DNA from: Paractinoplanes pyxinae
GTDB taxonomy: Bacteria; Actinomycetota; Actinomycetes; Mycobacteriales; Micromonosporaceae
DNA length: 64,000 nucleotides
Reading direction: 5' to 3'
Assembly (NCBI RefSeq): GCF_026626335.1
Contig: NZ_JAPNTZ010000020.1
Coordinates: 124,001-188,000, forward strand
Shown here: positions 1-10,555 of the stretch, one piece after another
How positions within the stretch are numbered: position 1 is the first letter of the stretch
Layout: each line of letters begins with the position of its first letter
Translations under genes and position numbers: made by a program
The notes under the pieces: model-generated
The model's input: the letters and a program-made list of their open reading frames with translations, nothing else
The model's database searches: none
Told to the model about the DNA's origin: nothing

Positions 1-791
1 GCGGCAGCGTCCAGACCCTGAAGGGGCCGGACTTCCCCCGGCTGCCTTCGGCCTACCGGCTCGGCGGCGGCCCGGCTACGACGCTGCGCGACACCACCCG
101 TACCAGCGCCCGCCGTCTCGAAGCGGTCGGCGTGAACCTCAACCTGGCCCCGGTCGCCGACACCGTGCCGACCAGCATCGGCACCGGCAACCCGCCGATC
201 GGCGCCTTCCGCCGGGAGTTCGGCTCCGACCCCGCGAAGGTCGCGGCGGCCATTCGTACGGTCGTCCCGGCCTCGCAGGATGCCGGCGTGCTGACCACGT
301 TGAAGCACTTCCCCGGCCTGGGCCGGGTCCGCGTCAACACCGATGTGTCCACCGGTGCGACCGACACGGTGGCCACGGTGAACGACCCGTACCTGGCGCC
401 GTTCAAGGCCGGCATCGAGTCGGGCACGGCGGCCGTGATGATCTCGTCCGCCCGCTATCCCAGGATCGACCCGGACGCCGTCGCCGCCTTCTCGCGCCCG
501 GTCATCACCGGCCTGCTGCGCGAGAAGATCGGCTTCGACGGCCTCGTGATCTCGGACGACCTGGGCGCGGCCCGTGCGGTCACCGCCGTCCCACCCGCCC
601 AGCGAGCCGTACGCTTCGTCGGCGCGGGCGGCGACATGGTGCTCACCATCGTGGCCTCGGACGCCGCCCCCATGGCCGGCGCCCTCATCGCCAAGGCCGA
701 AAGCGATCAGTCCTTCCGCGCCCGCGTCGACGAGGCGGCCCGCCACGTCTTGGAGACCAAGAAACGGGCGGGCCTGCTCACCTGCGGCTGA
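1..791 (+). CDS. Glycoside hydrolase family 3 N-terminal domain protein (beta-N-acetylhexosaminidase/NagZ-like), 5' truncated
   Basis: The reading frame is already open at base 3, so the start lies outside the window and about 262 residues of the C-terminal part remain. The KHFPGLG motif (bases about 303-326) is the GH3/NagZ substrate-binding signature. The later VISDDLGAA segment carries the Asp that serves as nucleophile in this family. Known members cleave N-acetylglucosamine or similar beta-linked sugars from peptidoglycan fragments or glycans. There is no second C-terminal GH3 domain, which suits the short NagZ type. The gene ends 2 bases before the convergent ileS stop. The family is clear; the exact substrate is not. 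Confidence 0.85.
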   Translation, partial: GSVQTLKGPDFPRLPSAYRLGGGPATTLRDTTRTSARRLEAVGVNLNLAPVADTVPTSIGTGNPPIGAFRREFGSDPAKVAAAIRTVVPASQDAGVLTTLKHFPGLGRVRVNTDVSTGATDTVATVNDPYLAPFKAGIESGTAAVMISSARYPRIDPDAVAAFSRPVITGLLREKIGFDGLVISDDLGAARAVTAVPPAQRAVRFVGAGGDMVLTIVASDAAPMAGALIAKAESDQSFRARVDEAARHVLETKKRAGLLTCG

Positions 792-793
792 CC

Positions 794-3907
<3,114 letters not shown>

Positions 3908-3909
3908 CG

Positions 3910-4120
3910 TTGTTCCTCCGTCGGACGTCGTTCCGTCATCAACAGAGGGACGAGACCCGATCAGCCCCGCGGTACCACCCTCTTTGGCCGTGCGATCACG
4001 ACCCACTCGAAGTGGTTGCAGTCGGTTCTAGTCGGCCGGGTGGCCTTTCTTCCGACGGCTCCGGGGTGATCTTCGGGCCGCGCACACCCCCGGGCTTCCA
4101 CCGTCCCCGGGTCTCTCGTG
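3910..4120 (-). promoter_or_regulatory. T-box riboswitch (tRNA-Ile sensing leader) of ileS
   Basis: Read on the minus strand, the leader holds an AGAGA element (4112-4116), the conserved GGTGGAAGCC element (4093-4102), an ATC isoleucine specifier codon (4068-4070) and the near-invariant T-box sequence GGGTGGTACCGCGG (3967-3980). It ends just before the ileS ribosome binding site and GTG start. No strong T-tract follows. Known actinobacterial ileS T-boxes regulate translation by sequestering the ribosome binding site, and that mode is the likely one here. Uncharged tRNA-Ile would free the site and raise IleS synthesis. Confidence 0.92.
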
Positions 4121-4206
4121 GCTGCGTGCGGTCTTACTCGTCCCCATCAGTGCCCTGCGCCGACGATGCTACCCACTGGGCGGAAGGGCCCGCCATGTGG
4201 TTTCCC

Positions 4207-5199
4207 TCAATTCGGTGGTGCGGCCGTGCTGCCCCGCACGACCAGGTGCGGCACCAGCACGATCTCGCTCGACACCGTGCGGCCCTCGTCGAGCCGGGAC
4301 ACGGCGGCCGACACCGCCGCCCGGGCCTGGGCCGGCGCGTCCTGGTTGACCGAGGTCAGGTCGATGTGGGCCAGGTGGGCCAGCGTGCTGTCGTCGTAGC
4401 CGACCACGGAGACCCGGCCGGGAACGTCGACGCCGGCCCGGACGAACGCGTCCATCAGGCCCACGGCGAGGCGGTCGTTCGAGGCGACGATCGCGGTGGG
4501 CAGGTCGCGCTCGGCGACGAGCCTGCGTCCCACGCGTACGCCGCCCTCCTCCGTGTGGTCGCCGGGCAGCACCTCGGCCGGCAGCCCGGCCCGCCGCATC
4601 GCGCGCCGGTAACCCCGACGGCGAGCCGCCGCGACCGCGCCCCGGCCGCCGTCCACGAACGCGATGCGCCGATGACCGAGACCGATCAGATGGTCGAGGG
4701 CGGCGTCCACCCCCACGTCGTCGGCCGGGCGCACGATGTCGACGTCCACGCCGCGGGCCATGCGGCCGACCACGACGCACGGCACCTGGGCGGCCAGCTT
4801 GCCCAGCTCGTCCTCGGGCGCGTCAGGGCCGAGCAGGATCAGCGCCTCGCAGCGGAAGTCGAGCAGGGTCTCGATCGCCCGGGGTTCGTCACGGTCGCGC
4901 GTGAGGGTCGACAGCACTACCTCGTAGCCGGCCTCGTCGGCCTGGACGTGGATCTCTTCGGCCAGCTCGGCGTGGAAGGGGTTGCGCACGTCGAGCAGGA
5001 CACCGAGCAGGTGCCGCCGGCGGCGGGCGAGCAGGCTGGCCGTGCGGTCGGCCCGATAGCCCAGCTCAGCCGCCGCGGCCAGCACCCGCTCGCGCGTCTC
5101 GGCGCTGGGGCCGGGTGCGCCGCGCAGCACGAGCGAGACCGAGGCGGGCGAGACGCCGACGCGAGCGGCCACGTCGGACAGTCGCGGTCGCTGATCCAC
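4207..5199 (-). CDS. LacI family transcriptional regulator
   Basis: A 330-aa regulator. The N-terminal helix-turn-helix has the classic LacI form (LSDVAARVGVSPASVSLVL), followed by the hinge and a periplasmic-binding-protein-like sugar-sensing domain. I chose the GTG at 5199 because GAGGAG lies 7 bases upstream and LacI proteins start just before the HTH; an upstream in-frame start would add 14 unrelated residues. It is divergent from a dehydrogenase/isomerase pair. A perfect 16-bp palindrome with a central CG, as LacI proteins prefer, lies between them. It most likely represses that pair until a sugar or polyol inducer binds. The inducer is unknown. Confidence 0.9.
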   Translation of the reverse strand: MDQRPRLSDVAARVGVSPASVSLVLRGAPGPSAETRERVLAAAAELGYRADRTASLLARRRRHLLGVLLDVRNPFHAELAEEIHVQADEAGYEVVLSTLTRDRDEPRAIETLLDFRCEALILLGPDAPEDELGKLAAQVPCVVVGRMARGVDVDIVRPADDVGVDAALDHLIGLGHRRIAFVDGGRGAVAAARRRGYRRAMRRAGLPAEVLPGDHTEEGGVRVGRRLVAERDLPTAIVASNDRLAVGLMDAFVRAGVDVPGRVSVVGYDDSTLAHLAHIDLTSVNQDAPAQARAAVSAAVSRLDEGRTVSSEIVLVPHLVVRGSTAAPPN

Positions 5200-5221
5200 T
5201 ATTTCACTCCTCGTGCACGCC

Positions 5222-5276
5222 TTGACACTCAGCGAGATCAACGTCGATAGTACAGGAGTTCTTAAAGCGCTTTAAG
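5222..5276 (+). promoter_or_regulatory. Promoter and LacI-type operator for the dehydrogenase/isomerase pair
   Basis: A -35-like TTGACA (5222-5227) is followed after 18 bases by GATAGT (5246-5251). Ten bases later is the perfect palindrome CTTAAAGCGCTTTAAG (5261-5276), centred on CG. It sits at the expected transcription start and just ahead of the Shine-Dalgarno sequence of the gene starting at 5286. A LacI-family protein bound here would block initiation or early elongation. The palindrome is seen directly; binding by the adjacent LacI protein is inferred. Confidence 0.75.
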
Positions 5277-5285
5277 GGAGTCCTC

Positions 5286-6443
5286 ATGACCTTCGGAGTT
5301 GCGGTGATCGGCGCCGGCATGGTCGGCCGCGCGCACGCCAACGCGTACCGTCAAGCCGCCACCGTCTTCGACCTCGCGACTCCGCCCCGGCTGGTCGCGA
5401 TCGCCGACCTGCACGAGCCGTTCGCCGCCGATGCCGCCGCGCGCTACGGCTACGCCCGCGCCGAGACGGATTGGCGGGCCGTCGTCGAGGCGCCCGACGT
5501 CGACGCGGTCAGCGTCGCCGTGGCCAACAGCCTGCACCGCGAGGTCGTCGAGGCCGCGCTGGCGGCCGGCAAGCACGTGCTCTGCGAGAAGCCGCTGGCC
5601 CCGAGCGTCGCCGACGGCGAGGCCATGGTGGCCGCGGCCGCCGCCGCACCCGGCCAGGTCAATGCCGTCGGCTTCACTTTCCGCCGCTCCCCCGCCCTCA
5701 ACGCCCTCAAGCAACAGGTCGAGGGCGCGCTCGGCCCGGTCCGCCACTTCGTCGGCAACTACTGGTGCGACTACGGTTTCGACCCCCAGCGCCCGATGAG
5801 CTGGCGCTACCAGGGCGGCCCCGGGTCGGGCGTGCTGGCCGACATCGGCAGCCACCTGACCGACCTGGCCGAGTTCTTCTGCGGCCCCACCAGCGGCGTC
5901 CAGGGCACGACGATGGCCACGTTGGTCACGGAAAGGCCCAAGCCGCTGGGCGTCGCGGTCGGCCACGCCGGCGGCGTGCAGGTGAGCGACGAACTCGTCC
6001 CGGTCGAAAATGAGGACGTCTGCACCTTCACCACCAGCTACGCGAGCGGCGCGGTCGGCACGTTCTCGCTGTCCCGGGTGGCCTTCGGGCACGCCAACAC
6101 GCTGCGGGTCGACCTGTTCTGCGAGCGCGGCACCGCCTCGTTCGACATGACCCGGCCGGCCGAGTTCAGCGTCATCGACGGCGGGCCCGACGCGGCCGTC
6201 AACGGCGCGCGCACTGTCTTCATCGGACCATGGCATCCGTACGTCGCCCGCGGCCTGCCGATGGATTTCCCCACGGTCGGCCACGGCCAGAACGACTTCT
6301 TCGTCTATCAGGCCCGCGCCTTCCTCGACCAGATCGCCGGCGTCAAGAGCCTGCCGCCCTGCCCCGACCTGGCTCACGGCCTGCACAACCTGCGCGTCCT
6401 CGAGGCGGTCGTCTCCGCCACCGGCAAGCCCGTCACCCTCTAG
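5286..6443 (+). CDS. Gfo/Idh/MocA family oxidoreductase
   Basis: A 385-aa NAD(P)-dependent sugar or polyol dehydrogenase. The N-terminal Rossmann fold has GAGMVGRAHANAYR. The catalytic-lysine motif reads EKPLAPS, and DIGSHLTDLAEFF corresponds to the family's second active-site segment with the catalytic His. The start ATG is preceded by GGGAG. It is followed after 14 bases by a xylose-isomerase-like protein, a pairing common in catabolism of rare sugars, inositols and aromatic glycosides. It resembles myo-inositol dehydrogenases only at family level, so substrate specificity is not assigned. Probably repressed by the divergent LacI protein. Confidence 0.88.
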   Translation: MTFGVAVIGAGMVGRAHANAYRQAATVFDLATPPRLVAIADLHEPFAADAAARYGYARAETDWRAVVEAPDVDAVSVAVANSLHREVVEAALAAGKHVLCEKPLAPSVADGEAMVAAAAAAPGQVNAVGFTFRRSPALNALKQQVEGALGPVRHFVGNYWCDYGFDPQRPMSWRYQGGPGSGVLADIGSHLTDLAEFFCGPTSGVQGTTMATLVTERPKPLGVAVGHAGGVQVSDELVPVENEDVCTFTTSYASGAVGTFSLSRVAFGHANTLRVDLFCERGTASFDMTRPAEFSVIDGGPDAAVNGARTVFIGPWHPYVARGLPMDFPTVGHGQNDFFVYQARAFLDQIAGVKSLPPCPDLAHGLHNLRVLEAVVSATGKPVTL

Positions 6444-6457
6444 AGAGAGACCCCGCC

Positions 6458-7459
6458 ATGCGCCTCGGTGCCTACACCGCCTGCCTGCACGACCGTTCCC
6501 TCGACGAGACCCTGAAGATCCTCGGCGAGCTGGGCCTGACCAGTGCCGAGATCAACACCGGCGGCTTCATCGCCGCGCCGCACATCCCCATCGACGACCT
6601 GCTGGCCAGCGCGGGCGCCCGCGAGGAATACCTGGGCCGCTACGCCCAGGCCGGCATCACGCTGACCGGCTTCAACTGCAACGGCAACCCGCTCAACCCC
6701 GACCCGCTGGTCGGCCCGAAGCACGCGGCCGACCTGCGCCGCAGCATCGAACTGGCCGCCCTGCTCGGGGTCAAACGCGTTGTGACGATGTCCGGCCTGC
6801 CGGGGGCTCACGCCGGCGCCACGGCGGCCAACTGGGTGGTCAACCCGTGGGACAGCCAATGGCTGGACGCGCTCGACTACCAGTGGGACGAGGTGGCCGT
6901 CCCGTTCTGGCGCGACATCCAGGCCCGCGCGGCCGACGCCGACGTCAAGGTGTGCATCGAGATGCACCCGCACAACATCGTGTTCAACCCGCCCACGCTG
7001 CTGCGCCTGATCGAGCAGACCGGCGCCACCCACGTCGGCGCCGAAATGGACCCCAGCCACCTGTTCTGGCAGGGCATCGACCCGGTCGCCGCCATCAGGT
7101 ATCTGGGCGACCGCGTCTTCCACGCCGCCGCCAAGGACACCCGCATCAACGACGAGAACGTCCGCCTCTTCGGCGTGCTCGACGACCGGTTCACCCGCAC
7201 CCCGGCCGACCAGAATCCGCTGAACCTGGGCGGTCACAACACGTTGAACCAGTGGCCGGCCCAGCCGTCCTGGCAGTTCGTGGCCGTCGGCCGCGGCCAC
7301 GGCGACGACTTCTGGGTGCCCTTCCTGCAGGCCCTGCACGAGGTCGACCCCGACATGGCCGTCAACATCGAGCACGAGGACACGGAACTCGACCAGATCG
7401 AGGGCCTGCGCCTGGCCGCCGAGAACCTCATCGCCGCCGGCCGCAAGGCCGGCATCTGA
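6458..7459 (+). CDS. Sugar phosphate isomerase/epimerase (xylose isomerase-like TIM barrel)
   Basis: A 333-aa protein of the AP-endonuclease-2/xylose isomerase-like superfamily. The metal-ligand pattern is visible as Glu and His in CIEMHPHN, Asp and His in EMDPSHLFW, His in FHAAAKDTR and Glu in NIEHEDTE. Known relatives isomerise, epimerise or dehydrate keto-sugars, often together with a MocA dehydrogenase. I chose the ATG at 6458, right after the dehydrogenase stop, because the family N-terminus (MRLGAYTACLHD) begins there. It is the second gene of the LacI-controlled pair. The purine-rich GAGAGAGA before it is the likely ribosome binding site. Confidence 0.85.
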   Translation: MRLGAYTACLHDRSLDETLKILGELGLTSAEINTGGFIAAPHIPIDDLLASAGAREEYLGRYAQAGITLTGFNCNGNPLNPDPLVGPKHAADLRRSIELAALLGVKRVVTMSGLPGAHAGATAANWVVNPWDSQWLDALDYQWDEVAVPFWRDIQARAADADVKVCIEMHPHNIVFNPPTLLRLIEQTGATHVGAEMDPSHLFWQGIDPVAAIRYLGDRVFHAAAKDTRINDENVRLFGVLDDRFTRTPADQNPLNLGGHNTLNQWPAQPSWQFVAVGRGHGDDFWVPFLQALHEVDPDMAVNIEHEDTELDQIEGLRLAAENLIAAGRKAGI

Positions 7460-7481
7460 CCGGCGCGGATCAGCTCCGGCG

Positions 7482-8117
7482 CTACCGTTCCGCCTCGGCT
7501 TCGTCCCGCTCCCGGAACGCCGGCGGCGCCGCCAGCCCGCGCGCCCACCCGTGCCGGTAGGCGGCCGACCGGCTGGTCTGTCGCGCGATCACGTCGGCGG
7601 GCGGCGCGCCTGCGGCTGATCGGCCGCCGCCGCCCTGGGGCCAGAAGCTCAGCAGGTAGCGGTCCGGGCGCTGGTCCATGTAGGTGTAGTCGTCCTCGGC
7701 GATCTCGTCCGGGTCGAAGAGGCCGAACGGGTTGCGGCCCTCGTCCATGCCGAGGGCGCAGTACCGCACGCGGAAGGCCGGAAGCGGGCCACCGTCGGGC
7801 GCCAGCGGCAGGCGGGCGAGCGAGCCCTGACCCCACGGCACGAGATCCACCGTTGCCGTGGTCGGGTGGAAGGCCACCTCGACCACCTCCTGCCATTCGT
7901 CAGCGGCGGCCGGTGGCTCGGCGTCGTGCAGCTCGATCGTGAAGCGGACCCGCCCGGAATGCGTGCCGGTCATCAGGAGCAGCGCGCCCGGCTCGCCGAC
8001 ACCGCAGAGCCCGTTCGCCTGACCGGCGAACGCGCGGCCCATGTCCGGCAGGTCGCGACTGATCACATAGGCCTGCCCGTAGGCGACCGGAACGAGCCCG
8101 TCGAAGACGATCCGCAT
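7482..8117 (-). CDS. Hypothetical protein
   Basis: A 211-aa protein of unknown function. The frame stays open further upstream, but that part is only Arg/Pro-rich low complexity read from the repeat tract at 8150-8257. The ATG at 8117, beginning MRIVFDGLVPV, is therefore the sensible start. No membrane segment, signal peptide or known motif was found. The composition is that of an ordinary soluble cytoplasmic protein. It ends 22 bases from the convergent isomerase gene. I do not recognise the family. Confidence 0.65.
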   Translation of the reverse strand: MRIVFDGLVPVAYGQAYVISRDLPDMGRAFAGQANGLCGVGEPGALLLMTGTHSGRVRFTIELHDAEPPAAADEWQEVVEVAFHPTTATVDLVPWGQGSLARLPLAPDGGPLPAFRVRYCALGMDEGRNPFGLFDPDEIAEDDYTYMDQRPDRYLLSFWPQGGGGRSAAGAPPADVIARQTSRSAAYRHGWARGLAAPPAFRERDEAEAER

Positions 8118-8149
8118 CGGCCGATCGTGCCACCGATCGCCTGCCCGCG

Positions 8150-8257
8150 GTGGCCGCCGTGGGCGCGGTGGTCGTCGTGGGCGCGCTGGCCGCGGTGGCC
8201 GCCGTGGGCGCGCTGGCCGCCGTGGCCGCCGTGGGCGCGCTGCCCACGGTGCCCGCC
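8150..8257. repeat. 27-bp tandem repeat (GTGGGCGCGCTGGCCGC type)
   Basis: Three head-to-tail 27-bp units begin at 8177, 8204 and 8231, each opening GTGGGCGCGCTG. A diverged copy precedes them at 8150 and related GC-rich triplets run on to about 8325. The whole tract lies between two same-strand hypothetical genes. It would encode Val-Ala-Gly-Leu repeats on one strand and Arg-Pro on the other, but no start or ribosome binding site suggests translation. Probably a minisatellite prone to copy-number change. Confidence 0.8.
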
Positions 8258-8364
8258 GTGGCCGCGCTGGCCGCGGTGGCAGCGGTGGCCGCGGTGGCAG
8301 GCGGGGCCGCGGTGGCCGCGCCAAGCCCAGGGAAAACGCCGACGCAGCCGGGTGGCCGCCGCTT

Positions 8365-8832
8365 TCAGTCGAGTTTGGCTCGTGCCGCGTCGAGGAACGC
8401 CAGGCGGGGGTTCTCCAAGGCGTCCCTCAGCTCGTCGCGCCCGGGGGTTCCCTCCCAGACCGCGCCGTTGAGCATCAAGAAGTAGGCGCGCGCGGCGTCG
8501 TGGACCGGGGGCGGGAACAGCAGGCGGATCATGCGTTCGGCCACCCAGAAACGGTTCATCGTCTCCTGCGCCCGGGCGTGCCACTCGTCGCCCTCTTGCC
8601 AGGTGGGCGGGCGGTCGAACGCGCAGCGCTCGGCCTCGGCCGCCACGCCGACGAAACGCTCGAGCAGGGCCAGCCGCTCGGCCCGGCGCGCCTCCGTCCG
8701 GGCCGCCGCCTGTTTGCCCTCTTCGAGGCGTGCCGTCATGCGCTGCGTTGTCCTCTGCACCAGGTACGACAGTCCGCCGCCGAGCGCGACTCCGCCCAGT
8801 GATGTCAGAGCCGTCCATGTCTCCGCCGCCAT
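8365..8832 (-). CDS. Hypothetical protein with N-terminal membrane anchor
   Basis: A 155-aa protein beginning MAAETWTALTSLGGVALGGG. The first 25 residues form one probable membrane-spanning segment. A basic helical stretch rich in Arg, Glu and Gln follows (about residues 28-55), then a soluble helical region with several Trp and Phe. Continuing the frame upstream would read into the 24/25-bp repeat array, where alternating unit lengths destroy any constant frame, so the ATG at 8832 is preferred. Small one-helix proteins of this layout are common and uncharacterised in actinomycetes. No function is assigned. Confidence 0.65.
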   Translation of the reverse strand: MAAETWTALTSLGGVALGGGLSYLVQRTTQRMTARLEEGKQAAARTEARRAERLALLERFVGVAAEAERCAFDRPPTWQEGDEWHARAQETMNRFWVAERMIRLLFPPPVHDAARAYFLMLNGAVWEGTPGRDELRDALENPRLAFLDAARAKLD

Positions 8833-8895
8833 GCGGGCATGATCCCCGAGCCGGCCGCCGATCGTCGATCCCGTTCCGGTCGCACCGCCGCGCGG

Positions 8896-9121
8896 ATGGA
8901 CGATCCCGCCGCCGCGCGGAGCTGACGATCGCGCCGCCGCACGGGTTGACGATCGCACCGCCGCACGGGTTGACGATCGCACCGCCGCGCGGAGTTGACG
9001 ATCGCGCCGCCACGCGGGTTGACGATCGCGCCGCCGCGCGGAGTTGACGATCGCGCCGCCACGCGGGTTGACAATCGCGCCGCCGCGCGGGTTGACGATT
9101 GCGCCGCTGTGAGGGTTGACG
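8896..9121. repeat. 24/25-bp tandem repeat array ending in the arsR promoter
   Basis: Ten units share the core TTGACGATCGCGCCGCCGCG. The GACGAT-type core recurs at 8899, 8924, 8948, 8972, 8997, 9021, 9046, 9070, 9094 and 9118, giving spacings of 25, 24, 24, 25, 24, 25, 24, 24 and 24. The mixed spacing breaks any reading frame, so this is not a protein repeat. Most units contain TTGAC plus the palindrome CGATCG. The last TTGACG is the -35 hexamer of the arsR promoter. There are no unique spacers, so it is not CRISPR. Confidence 0.92.
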
Positions 9122-9147
9122 AGGCGGTTGGTAAGTCGTAACTTACC
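9116..9147 (+). promoter_or_regulatory. arsR promoter with overlapping operator
   Basis: TTGACG (9116-9121), a 17-base spacer, then TAACTT (9139-9144) make a good sigma-70-type promoter. The inverted repeat GGTAAGT-CGTA-ACTTACC (9130-9147) covers the -10 element and has the form of an ArsR-family operator. The predicted transcription start (about 9151) falls on the GTG start codon at 9152, so the mRNA would be leaderless. The arrangement implies autorepression by the ArsR protein. Confidence 0.82.
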
Positions 9148-9151
9148 GTTC

Positions 9152-9505
9152 GTGGCCACTAACCAAGGGCCCGGCGAACCAGGGCCTGACGGGCCAGGGC
9201 CCGACGGGTGGGAAATTCTCGGGGATCCGAGCCGTCGCGCGATCGTGGAGAGCCTGGCGGTGCGGCCACATGCCGTCGGTGAGCTGGCCGCGCAACTGCC
9301 GATCAGCCGGCCGGCGGTGTCGCAGCATCTGCGCGTGCTCAAGGATGCGGGGCTCGTCGACGACGAGGCCGCGGGCACGCGCCGGGTCTATCGGCTCAAC
9401 CCCGCCGGCGTCTCCGCGCTCCGCGACCAGCTCGACGTGTTCTGGCGGCGGACCCTGGAGGGTTTGCAAGAGATCGTCGAGGAAGCAGACGAGGAGAAGT
9501 CATGA
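9152..9505 (+). CDS. ArsR family winged-helix regulator
   Basis: A 117-aa regulator. The winged HTH is clear: VGELAAQLPISRPAVSQHLR as recognition region, then the wing around AAGTRRVYRLNPAG. No metal-binding Cys pair is seen, so it belongs to the metal-independent ArsR group that often precedes SRPBCC (AHSA1) genes. The GTG at 9152 is chosen because the promoter places the transcription start there; an in-frame TTG at 9116 lies inside the -35 element. It overlaps the next gene by 4 bases (ATGA), so the two are translationally coupled. Probably an autorepressor of the three-gene operon. Confidence 0.88.
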   Translation: MATNQGPGEPGPDGPGPDGWEILGDPSRRAIVESLAVRPHAVGELAAQLPISRPAVSQHLRVLKDAGLVDDEAAGTRRVYRLNPAGVSALRDQLDVFWRRTLEGLQEIVEEADEEKS

Positions 9506-9981
9506 CCGAGGCAGCAACCGAGGTGGTTCTGCGGCAGGTGGTCGTCCGGGCGCCGCAGCAGAAGGCGTTCGAGGTGTTCACCGGGCGCTTCAACGACATC
9601 AAGCCGCGCGACCACACCCTGCTCAGCTCACCGATCGCCGAGACGGTGCTCGAGCCTCGGGTGGGCGGGCGCATCTACGACCGGGCGGAGGACGGCACCG
9701 AGTTCGCCTGGGCCCGCGTCCTGGCCTTCGAGCCGCCCGACCGGCTGGTCTTCAGCTGGGACATCGGCGTGCAGTGGGAGCTCGAGACGGATCCGGCCAA
9801 CGCCAGCGAGGTCGAGGTCCGCTTCATCGCCGAGGCCCCCGACCGTACGCGGGTGGAATTGGAACACCGCCACCTCGACCGGCACGGCCCGGGCTGGCGC
9901 GCCCTGATCGACCAGCTCGGCAACGACCAGGGCTGGCCGCTGTACCTGAGCCGCTTCGCCGCCCTCTTCGGGGAAGGGTAG
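9502..9981 (+). CDS. SRPBCC (AHSA1-like) domain protein
   Basis: A 159-aa START/Bet v1-like ligand-binding fold protein of the AHSA1 type, recognisable from the N-terminal VVVRAPQQKAFEVFTG, the central GGRIYDRAEDG and the C-terminal WRALIDQLGNDQGWPLYLSRF helix. These proteins are usually coupled to a small ArsR regulator, as here by a 4-base overlap. They may bind hydrophobic ligands or act as accessory factors; no enzyme activity can be assigned. The next gene starts 2 bases after its stop. Function in this strain is unknown. Confidence 0.85.
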   Translation: MTEAATEVVLRQVVVRAPQQKAFEVFTGRFNDIKPRDHTLLSSPIAETVLEPRVGGRIYDRAEDGTEFAWARVLAFEPPDRLVFSWDIGVQWELETDPANASEVEVRFIAEAPDRTRVELEHRHLDRHGPGWRALIDQLGNDQGWPLYLSRFAALFGEG

Positions 9982-9983
9982 GA

Positions 9984-10535
9984 GTGGCTGAGCGCGTCAT
10001 CCTGGTCAACGGGCTGCCGGGCTCGGGCAAGACGACCCTCGCGACGGCGCTGGCGGCCGAGCTCGACGTCCCGCTGATCTCGAAGGACGCGCTCAAGGAG
10101 GCGTTGGCGGCGGCCGTGCCGCAGGTTCCGGCCGCCGCCCTCGGGCGTACGGCGTCGGAGCTCTTGTGGACGCTGGCCGCCGCCGTCCCGGGCGAGGTTG
10201 TCCTGGAGTCCTGGTGGTTCCGGCCCCGCGACCGGGACTTCGTGTGGCAGGGCCTGGGCCGGACGGGCACCCGTCAGGTCGTCGAGGTCTGGTGCGACGT
10301 CCCGGGTGAGGTGGCGCGCGAGCGGTACGCCCGGCGCACGCGGCCGGCTTTCTACGGGGACGACCGGCACCTGGCCGAGTCGTGGCCGCGCTGGCTGGCC
10401 GAGGCCGCGCCGCTCGGGGCCAGCCTGGAAGTGCGGGTGCGCACCGACGCCGAGGTCGACGTTCCCGCCTTGGCCCAGAACCTGATCAAGCTGCGGGAGC
10501 TGGTTCGTGCGGCAGCCGAGGCCCCGGACCGCTGA
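9984..10535 (+). CDS. P-loop NTPase, small-molecule kinase-like
   Basis: A 183-aa P-loop protein with Walker A GLPGSGKTT at residues 10-18. A Lys/Asp segment (LISKDALKEAL) and the downstream YARRTRP lid-like basic motif resemble the AAA_33/chloramphenicol phosphotransferase-like and zeta-toxin-like kinase group. The GTG at 9984 follows GGAAGGG and lies 2 bases after the previous stop, making it the third gene of the ArsR operon. A role such as antibiotic or metabolite phosphorylation is possible. No antitoxin partner is adjacent, so a toxin role is unsupported. Confidence 0.8.
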   Translation: MAERVILVNGLPGSGKTTLATALAAELDVPLISKDALKEALAAAVPQVPAAALGRTASELLWTLAAAVPGEVVLESWWFRPRDRDFVWQGLGRTGTRQVVEVWCDVPGEVARERYARRTRPAFYGDDRHLAESWPRWLAEAAPLGASLEVRVRTDAEVDVPALAQNLIKLRELVRAAAEAPDR

Positions 10536-10555
10536 GGCAGCCCGGGGCGGCGACG

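Noticed and set aside
8896-9121. CRISPR array
   Set aside because: Units are contiguous with no unique spacers and no cas genes are present.
9984-10535. Zeta-toxin of a toxin-antitoxin pair
   Set aside because: P-loop and lid look similar, but the upstream genes are ArsR and SRPBCC, not an antitoxin.
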